Under the pieces are notes generated by a model that did not search any database, was not told the origin of the DNA, and saw only the letters and a list, made by a program, of their open reading frames with translations. A stretch of 13,233 nucleotides of DNA from an uncultured Fibrobacter sp. (GTDB lineage Bacteria > Fibrobacterota > Fibrobacteria > Fibrobacterales > Fibrobacteraceae), in assembly GCA_937891805.1 (NCBI GenBank), contig CALATK010000272.1, forward strand, positions 1-13,233, in the 5' to 3' direction. Position numbers and translations under genes: made by a program. Below, in pieces: positions 1-4,200 of the stretch; within the stretch, counting starts at the first letter, position 1; every line of letters begins with the position of its first letter.

Positions 1-861
1 ATATTGAACAACGCACCCCGCCTGATTCACGCTACCGCCAGCATCGACCGCCTGCAGGAACTGCAGGGCGACGGTTCGGTTAATGGCGCGGAGGGCACTT
101 CGAAGGGTGCTTCGAAAGTTTCGTCGGATGGTGCTTCAAATGATGTTTCAAATGGTGCCTCGAAGGACGCAAAATCCGTGCCCGAAGGCTCATCTGGCCT
201 GGGCGTCCGTCTGGAAAATGTCAGCTTCCGTTACGCCGCCGCCGACCACGATGCCGTCCGGAATTACACTCACGACTTTAAGCCCGGAAGCAAGACCGCC
301 ATCATGGGCACGACAGGTGCCGGCAAGACGACGCTGTTCCGCTTGATGCTTGGACTTGTGGAACCCCGGGAGGGTCGCGTGCTTGTTTATTCTACGGATT
401 CCTGCGGCTCAGCGAGTGTTTTTGAACAGCCTGTTTCGGCAGGGACTTGCGATTACTTTGTCTATGTTCCTCAGGGGAATACCCTTATGAGCGGAACGGT
501 TCGGTATAATTTGCAGTTGGCCAAACCGGATGCTACCGAAGAGGAACTGCGGCATGTGCTGCAGGTGGCCTGTGCGGAATTTGTGTTCGATCTGCCCCAC
601 GGTCTGGACACGGAACTGGGGGAGCGGGGCATGGGGCTAAGCGAAGGCCAGGCACAGCGCATTGCTGTGGCCCGCGGACTCCTGCGGCCCGGGAGCGTCT
701 TGTTGCTGGACGAAATCAGCTCGGCGTTGGACGAACCTACGGAACGGACCCTGTTTCAGCGACTTTTTGATAATTTTAAGGACAAAACCGTGATTCTGGT
801 AACCCATCGTGCGGCGGTTGCCGAACTCTGTGATGGCGAGGTGAGGCTATGCATTACCTGA
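1..861 (+). CDS. ABC exporter, C-terminal ATPase part (5' end off the window)
   Basis: The reading frame is open to the left edge, so this is the 3' end of a longer gene. The first 20 residues (APRLIHATASIDRLQEL) resemble the last transmembrane-domain helix of a fused permease-ATPase exporter of the MsbA/CydCD type. Numbering from the TTG at position 4, the nucleotide-binding domain runs from about residue 68 to 285: Walker A GTTGAGKTT (102-110), Q-loop YVPQG (154-158), ABC signature LSEGQ (212-216), Walker B SVLLLDE (231-237, catalytic E237), D-loop SALD (240-243) and H-loop His268. All catalytic residues are present. It should hydrolyse ATP to drive export across the inner membrane; the substrate cannot be read. 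Two oddities: a low-complexity Ser/Gly/Ala linker (about residues 22-66) between helix and ATPase, and a short tail after the H-loop. It overlaps the next gene by 13 bases, suggesting translational coupling. Confidence 0.9.
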   Translation: MLNNAPRLIHATASIDRLQELQGDGSVNGAEGTSKGASKVSSDGASNDVSNGASKDAKSVPEGSSGLGVRLENVSFRYAAADHDAVRNYTHDFKPGSKTAIMGTTGAGKTTLFRLMLGLVEPREGRVLVYSTDSCGSASVFEQPVSAGTCDYFVYVPQGNTLMSGTVRYNLQLAKPDATEEELRHVLQVACAEFVFDLPHGLDTELGERGMGLSEGQAQRIAVARGLLRPGSVLLLDEISSALDEPTERTLFQRLFDNFKDKTVILVTHRAAVAELCDGEVRLCIT

Positions 862-1394
862 TTGTCCCCGGATACAGCAACTCCGGACCTACCCATTGGC
901 AAACCTACTGGACAAAGAGCCTGCCCGACGCAAGCCGTGTCTATCAGCACAGTTGGGATCATCCCTTAAAGGCGGATTGGGTGTCGGCCCTTGACGAGAC
1001 TGTGGCAGGTCTGAAAACGGATACCATTCTCGTGTCTCACAGCCTGGGGGTGGTCACAACGGTCCACTGGCTTTTGGAGAAGGCGGCAAAAGGCGGAGTC
1101 CCCGGAAACGTCAAGGCGGTTTTTCTTGTGGCGCCTGCCGATGTGGATAAGCTTGACCTCGCAAAAGATTTTGCGCCTGTACCCCTGCAAAAATTGCCCG
1201 TGCCCAGTTGCGTTGTGGCCAGCGAAAACGACATCTACGTGTCCATAGAACGGGCCCGCCAGTTTGCAGATGCCTGGGGCTCTATGTTCGTGGATGTGGG
1301 ATGCCTTGGGCACATCAACGCCGACTCCAACCTGGGCGAATGGGAACAGGGCCGAAAAATACTGGCCGAATTCGAAAAGACGCTAGGGCTGTAA
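849..1394 (+). CDS. RBBP9/YdeN-family alpha/beta hydrolase
   Basis: A 181-residue protein with the compact single-domain alpha/beta-hydrolase layout of the RBBP9/YdeN family (serine hydrolases, usual length about 180-200). Visible features are the N-terminal strand and loop LIVPGYSNSGPTHWQ, the nucleophile elbow SHSLG with Ser65, an acidic residue after a late strand (ASEND, Asp128) and the final His in CLGHIN (His155), so the Ser-Asp-His triad is intact. No signal peptide is seen, hence probably cytoplasmic. The ATG at 849 lies inside the end of the ABC gene and is preceded by GAGGTGAGG as ribosome binding site, so the two are probably co-transcribed and translationally coupled. The physiological substrate is unknown for most of the family and cannot be inferred here. 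Confidence 0.9.
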   Translation: MHYLIVPGYSNSGPTHWQTYWTKSLPDASRVYQHSWDHPLKADWVSALDETVAGLKTDTILVSHSLGVVTTVHWLLEKAAKGGVPGNVKAVFLVAPADVDKLDLAKDFAPVPLQKLPVPSCVVASENDIYVSIERARQFADAWGSMFVDVGCLGHINADSNLGEWEQGRKILAEFEKTLGL

Positions 1395-1418
1395 GGTCGG
1401 CAAACTGTAGAATATGCA

Positions 1419-1450
1419 AAAAGAGGTGCTCCATGTGGGGTACCTCTTTT
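1419..1450 (+). terminator. Hairpin with A/T flanks, likely terminator of the ABC-hydrolase operon
   Basis: AAAAGAGGT pairs exactly with ACCTCTTTT, and the stem continues inward as G-T, C-G, T-G, C-G, C-G around the loop ATGT: about 14 pairs in total. The A-run on the left and T-run on the right allow termination in either direction, serving the hydrolase (stop at 1394) and the convergent nuclease operon (stop at 1538). A near copy lies at 4096-4123. Confidence 0.8.
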
Positions 1451-1462
1451 AATTGTTTTGAA

Positions 1463-1521
1463 GATCCCCGCCTGCTCCCCAAGGGGGCATAGCCACAAAG
1501 GCGACTCCCCAAAGAGGATGA
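1463..1521. repeat. Degenerate GATCC...GGATGA palindromic intergenic repeat
   Basis: The stretch begins GATCCCCGCC and ends GAGGATGATTCC, with an inner hairpin GCTCCC/GGGGGC (1474-1488). It looks like an eroded copy of the GATCC-...-GGATGAC type of dispersed palindrome also seen at 4131-4177. No coding potential is evident between the hydrolase stop and 1538. Confidence 0.4.
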
Positions 1522-1537
1522 TTCCACTAAGGACATA

Positions 1538-2509
1538 TTAATCCGCAATGGAATCGATTATTTTCGTCAAGTTGCTTATTTTTGCGAGTATTTCTTTTTC
1601 TTCAAAAAAGCCTTTGTCGAATAAATATGAGGTGTCTACAAAACATATTGTGACATAGTTCCCTCTATGGAATCGAGATTTCTCTATTTTTAAGTTTTTT
1701 TCTAATGCAATAGAAAAGATTTTTTCTTGACATTTTTTTATACAATCTATGTTTGGTTTATTATCTGCTTTAAAACAAATTCTATTTTGTTCTATCTGTA
1801 GATAAATTGTAAAATTAAAAGCTTTGCACCATTTCCAATGCCAATAACATCCCCAAAAGCCGCCGTTGGGATTGCTGACATAGCGCCATTCAATATAATC
1901 TCCAAGATTGTCTTCTAGCCAAGAATAGAATCCTTGCCATGCGAATCCATTTTGCATCCACTCATGGTAAGGTTTTGACTTATACTGATTAGAACATTCT
2001 TCAACTTCCTTAATTTTCAAAACAAAGTCTTTCAAAATTGTATTATCGGAATTGCTTTTATCAAGAATCTTGAGAAGATCTTGTCGCATAAATATTTTGA
2101 AATTCCCTTTATCTGCATTTTCCCGCAACTTCGTCAAGCATTCGTTACCTGTTTTTAGATATATGCACTTTATGTCATATTGAGTGCCCAAAGCCGTTTC
2201 TAATTGCTGGCGATATCTTGCGATTTGATTTCCATGCTCTTGCGTATTGATTTTGTCTTCTATAATTACTGCAATTTTATCGTTTACAATAGCAAGTACG
2301 TCAATATGGTATTGTTGCTTCTTGCAAACTACGGATTTTATATCAAACTTTTCATCAACATCTATTATTTTACGAAGAAAATCCGAGGCGGTCTTGTATA
2401 GTTCGAGATCATATTCGGAGTTTGAAGGATTTGCCCATTCTAAAAGCCAAAGCAGGAAAGCATCTTGGCTTAATTCTGATGTAGCGTAATTAAAAAGATT
2501 TGGTTTCAT
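1538..2509 (-). CDS. PD-(D/E)XK superfamily nuclease-like protein
   Basis: A 323-residue protein with a PD-(D/E)XK nuclease core (resembling the PDDEXK_4 type). The catalytic pattern is Asp70 in HIDVLA, then Glu84-x-Lys86 in the strand IAVIIEDK, followed by a helix with QIARY; an N-terminal acidic helix with ELSQDAFLLWLLEWA (Glu12) also fits. The C-terminal half (about 180-323) is rich in Trp, Tyr and Phe and is not recognised. The ATG at 2509 directly abuts the TGA of the upstream 74-aa gene, and its ribosome binding site AGGAGTG is inside that gene's last codons, so translation is probably coupled. The gene is strongly AT-rich against its neighbours, which suggests transfer. The family includes stand-alone nucleases found with defence genes; target and role are not known. 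No methylase or helicase partner is present, so this is not an ordinary restriction system. Confidence 0.8.
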   Translation of the reverse strand: MKPNLFNYATSELSQDAFLLWLLEWANPSNSEYDLELYKTASDFLRKIIDVDEKFDIKSVVCKKQQYHIDVLAIVNDKIAVIIEDKINTQEHGNQIARYRQQLETALGTQYDIKCIYLKTGNECLTKLRENADKGNFKIFMRQDLLKILDKSNSDNTILKDFVLKIKEVEECSNQYKSKPYHEWMQNGFAWQGFYSWLEDNLGDYIEWRYVSNPNGGFWGCYWHWKWCKAFNFTIYLQIEQNRICFKADNKPNIDCIKKCQEKIFSIALEKNLKIEKSRFHRGNYVTICFVDTSYLFDKGFFEEKEILAKISNLTKIIDSIAD

Positions 2510-2734
2510 TCAAATCACTCCTGTTTTTTCTTTGTAGTGTTTGATAAAATCTGATTTTTCTTGTAAAGAAAGTGAATGCCAAACGCTTCCATATAGCGAT
2601 GCCCCCATCACCCAATTCAAACCATTTAGGAGATTATAACAGACATCGCAATAAACACCCGAAAAATGCAGGACGGAAAATGTTTTCCGTTCTGCATTTG
2701 GAATGTCTACGCCGCATTTTTCACATTTAGGCAT
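2510..2734 (-). CDS. Small zinc-ribbon-like protein (74 aa), nuclease operon
   Basis: Residues 1-35 form a probable zinc site: CxxC at 4 and 7 (MPKCEKCG) and CxxC at 29 and 32 (YCDVC). The rest is a hydrophobic middle (LLNGLNWVMGASLYG) and a basic, probably helical end (EKSDFIKHYKEKTGVI). The family is not recognised. The TGA is followed at once by the ATG of the nuclease gene, and the 33-aa gene lies 11 bases upstream, so the three form one tight operon. A role as DNA- or RNA-binding accessory, or as a regulator of the nuclease, is possible but is pure inference from position and the two CxxC pairs. The start is the ATG at 2734; a weak AGGAT ribosome binding site overlaps the stop region of the preceding ORF. 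Confidence 0.75.
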   Translation of the reverse strand: MPKCEKCGVDIPNAERKTFSVLHFSGVYCDVCYNLLNGLNWVMGASLYGSVWHSLSLQEKSDFIKHYKEKTGVI

Positions 2735-2745
2735 ATTGGCAAATC

Positions 2746-2847
2746 CTATTCAATAGGTTCGCACCTACCACCTTTTGAACAGCAATTGTTAACGAGAATA
2801 TTCAAATCAGATTGCGGATTCCCACATTTTTTACAGAAATATGCCAT
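2746..2847 (-). CDS. Cys-rich mini-protein (33 aa), first gene of nuclease operon
   Basis: A 33-codon frame reading MAYFCKKCGNPQ at the start and GGRCEPIE at the end. It has CxxC at 5 and 8, then Cys22, Cys23 and Cys29, enough ligands for a zinc knuckle. The N-terminus FCKKCGN resembles zinc-ribbon starts and the start of the 74-aa neighbour (KCEKCG). Evidence that it is translated: an AGGAGA ribosome binding site nine bases before the ATG, and an 11-base gap to the next gene of the operon. It is short enough to be missed by automatic annotation. Function is unknown; it could be a peptide partner of the 74-aa protein. Confidence 0.6.
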   Translation of the reverse strand: MAYFCKKCGNPQSDLNILVNNCCSKGGRCEPIE

Positions 2848-2928
2848 AGTTTTTATCTCCTATTTTAGGTTGTTGTTTTATTTGTTGAAATTTAAACTCG
2901 ACTCACGACACTATATCGTTTCAAATAG

Positions 2929-2957
2929 AGTATAATTAGATTGCTATACTTTTTAAA
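2929..2957 (-). promoter_or_regulatory. Candidate promoter and inverted repeat before the nuclease operon
   Basis: Reading the minus strand, a TTTAAA (-35-like, plus positions 2952-2957) is followed after 17 bases by TATACT (-10-like, 2929-2934). The -10 is one arm of an inverted repeat AGTATA-10 bases-TATACT (2929-2950), which could be an operator. The leader to the first ATG is about 75 bases. The -35 is a weak match. Confidence 0.35.
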
Positions 2958-3183
2958 ACCAATCATCGTCTTCACTCCAATTTTTTTGTTCATAGGATAC
3001 GCCATCACAGCCTCCATCGTATACACTTATGGAGTCATGCCCCTGCTCAGCAAGGAACCGTGCCAAATTTTGTGAAGACACAAAAAAGGCGCAGATCGTT
3101 GCGTTTACCTGTACGGGGCTCTCGAATGCCTCTAAGTGATAAACGCAAACGACCCACGCCCCAAACGGGCTGTTGCCCCTGGT
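2953..3183 (-). pseudogene. Possible 3' fragment of a lost gene (76 open codons)
   Basis: On the minus strand a frame is open from after a TAG at 3184-3186 down to a TAA at 2953-2955. Its last part looks protein-like (LARFLAEQGHDSISVYDGG, ending WSEDDDWF). There is no ATG and no ribosome binding site; the only start-like codon in a sensible place is a GTG at 3081. It overlaps the hairpin-dense stretch described at 3097-3325, so the upstream half may be open by chance. I read it as either the tail of a truncated gene or an unusual 42-aa gene from the GTG. The product is not recognised. Confidence 0.3.
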
Positions 3184-3325
3184 CTATATGACCAACTGCC
3201 GACTAAAAAGTCGGTACGACAAACTGAAGCGTGCCGCAAAACGGCATGCCTGCGTGAGCGTTCGCCTTGTCCTCACTTAGGGAAATTTTCGAGATTTCGT
3301 ACAGAGGGCAAGAGCAAAAACTCTT
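3097..3325 (+). ncRNA. Hairpin-dense stretch; candidate structured RNA or dispersed repeat
   Basis: Successive inverted repeats fill this gene-poor stretch: TTGCGTTT (3099-3106) with AAACGCAA (3141-3148), extended by CG/CG across a bulged A; GGTC-tatat-GACC (3181-3193); CCGACT-aaaa-AGTCGG (3199-3214); GCGTGCCG-caaaa-CGGCATGC with one wobble (3229-3249); and AAGAG-caaaaa-CTCTT (3310-3325) followed by T's, which resembles a terminator. The number and regular spacing of stems suggest a folded RNA or a mobile palindromic repeat. It does not show the conserved ends of tmRNA or the core of RNase P RNA. From 3331 to 3453 I see only AT-rich sequence without clear structure. Confidence 0.4.
3188..3280 (+). 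CDS. Candidate 30-aa basic micro-ORF inside the structured stretch
   Basis: From the ATG at 3188 a frame encodes 30 residues, beginning MTNCRLKSRYDKLKR and ending VRLVLT, very basic with about ten Lys/Arg. The ATG lies in the GGTC/GACC hairpin and there is no clear ribosome binding site. The frame covers two of the hairpins, so it may be a by-product of the repeat. I have an unverified impression that similar short frames recur in Fibrobacter genomes. Confidence 0.2.
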   Translation: MTNCRLKSRYDKLKRAAKRHACVSVRLVLT

Positions 3326-3453
3326 TTACTCTTATAAAATAACATAAAAATGGACGAAAAATTCAAAAAGTTTTCAAAAAAAGGCGTTTTGTGAAGAAAA
3401 TGGCGAAATTTTGCAAAAAGAGATGGTCATTGATACTGAAAAACTGATTGGCG

Positions 3454-3516
3454 TAATGACTTGTCAATACGTTTTCGTTCAATTCTATTGACTTGTAAAT
3501 GCAAATTGTATATATT
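3454..3516 (+). promoter_or_regulatory. Promoter and candidate operator of the toxin-antitoxin operon
   Basis: TTGACT (3488-3493), 17 bases, then TATATT (3511-3516) is a good sigma-70-type promoter, with the antitoxin ATG 22 bases after the -10. TAATGACTTGTCAATA (3454-3469) and TATTGACTTGTAAATG (3486-3501) match at 13 of 16 positions, are 32 bases (about three helical turns) apart, and the second covers the -35. Such paired sites fit autoregulation by a ribbon-helix-helix antitoxin. The link to repression is an inference. Confidence 0.65.
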
Positions 3517-3537
3517 TACGGAAAAAGGAGCTTGATT

Positions 3538-3801
3538 ATGGCTACATTGCAAATGAGGGTCGATGATGACCTGAAAAAGAAGTCGGACGACTTGTTCCAG
3601 TCTCTCGGTATGGATACCTCTACGGCTATCCGCATATTCTTGACTTTTGCCATTGAGCGTAAAGGGATTCCTTTTGAAGTCCGTCATGCACCCGAGGACT
3701 TATCCTTGGAAAAGGCTATTGAAGATACACGTAGTCGCAAGAATCTCCATGGCCCTTACGCCACGGCTGCAGATGCTGTTGCCTCTATGCTGGAGGAATA
3801 G
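3538..3801 (+). CDS. dinJ: RelB/DinJ-family antitoxin
   Basis: An 87-residue antitoxin. The N-terminal half is a ribbon-helix-helix DNA-binding region: strand TLQMRVD (3-9), helix 1 DDLKKKSDDLFQSLG (10-24), helix 2 TSTAIRIFLTFAIERKG (27-43), then the DinJ hallmark GIPFEV (43-48). The acidic C-terminal half (EDLSLEKAIEDT) should wrap and neutralise the toxin. The start is the ATG at 3538, with AAGGAG seven bases before it; an upstream in-frame ATG at 3499 lies within the promoter and is rejected. The toxin gene follows after three bases. The family represses its own promoter, matching the direct repeats upstream. Confidence 0.92.
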   Translation: MATLQMRVDDDLKKKSDDLFQSLGMDTSTAIRIFLTFAIERKGIPFEVRHAPEDLSLEKAIEDTRSRKNLHGPYATAADAVASMLEE

Positions 3802-3804
3802 CCT

Positions 3805-4083
3805 TTGTTCCAAATTAAGTACACAAGCCGCATGAAGCATGATGTCAAGGTCATGAAGAAACGTGGTAAAGACTTAAACAAATTAATCGCTGTACTGGAT
3901 AAGTTGTCGAAAGGTGAACCACTTCCGCCTAACAATCGAGATCATCAGTTGGTTGGAACTTTGTCCGATTTTAGAGAATGTCATATTGAGCCGGATTGGC
4001 TTTTGATGTATCAGATATTTAATGATGAATTGATTCTTTCGGCGACAGCGACTGGCTCACATTCGGATTTATTCGGAAAATAG
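3805..4083 (+). CDS. yafQ: YafQ-family mRNA interferase toxin
   Basis: A 92-residue RelE-fold toxin of the YafQ type, which cuts mRNA on the ribosome. Residues matching the known YafQ active site are all present: His47 (RDHQL), His60, Asp64 and Trp65 (ECHIEPDW), His86 and Phe90 (TGSHSDLFGK), so the toxin looks active. The start is a TTG at 3805, three bases after the antitoxin stop, with GGAGGA seven bases upstream inside the antitoxin's last codons; the rare start and coupling would keep toxin output below antitoxin output. The pair may stabilise the accessory block that it ends. Confidence 0.93.
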   Translation: MFQIKYTSRMKHDVKVMKKRGKDLNKLIAVLDKLSKGEPLPPNNRDHQLVGTLSDFRECHIEPDWLLMYQIFNDELILSATATGSHSDLFGK

Positions 4084-4095
4084 ATTGATGCAAAA

Positions 4096-4123
4096 AAGAG
4101 GTGCTCCGCGTGGGGCACCTCTT
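4096..4123. terminator. Hairpin between yafQ and valS, near copy of the one at 1419
   Basis: AAGAGGTGCTCC pairs with GGGGCACCTCTT (one T-G wobble) around the loop GCGT: 12 pairs. A's precede it on the plus strand, so on the minus strand it is followed by a T-run, making it a good terminator for valS. On the plus strand the tail is only TTAAAATTT, a weaker terminator for yafQ. Confidence 0.75.
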
Positions 4124-4130
4124 AAAATTT

Positions 4131-4200
4131 AGATCCTTCGACTACGAGGCTTGCGCCTCTCCGCTCAGGATGACACAATCCGCGGTTGCGGCTTGTGTCA
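4131..4200. repeat. Dispersed palindromic repeat overlapping the valS stop
   Basis: GATCCTTCGACT ... CTCAGGATGACA is a familiar style of dispersed bacterial intergenic palindrome. It contains a GAGGC-ttgc-GCCTC hairpin (4146-4159) and a second hairpin, TGACACAA (4171-4178) with TTGTGTCA (4193-4200), whose inner arms CCGC/GCGG pair after one mismatch. The last three bases of the second hairpin are the valS stop codon. Confidence 0.6.

Noticed and set aside
3097-3325. tmRNA or RNase P RNA in the hairpin-dense stretch
   Set aside because: The conserved tmRNA ends and tag frame and the RNase P core sequences are not present.
3136-3342. A 68-codon plus-strand frame starting at a GTG
   Set aside because: No ribosome binding site, covers several hairpins of the structured stretch, and its composition looks like translated repeat.
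3499-3537. An earlier in-frame ATG for the antitoxin
   Set aside because: It lies between the -35 and -10 of the promoter; the ATG at 3538 has AAGGAG and gives the normal family N-terminus.
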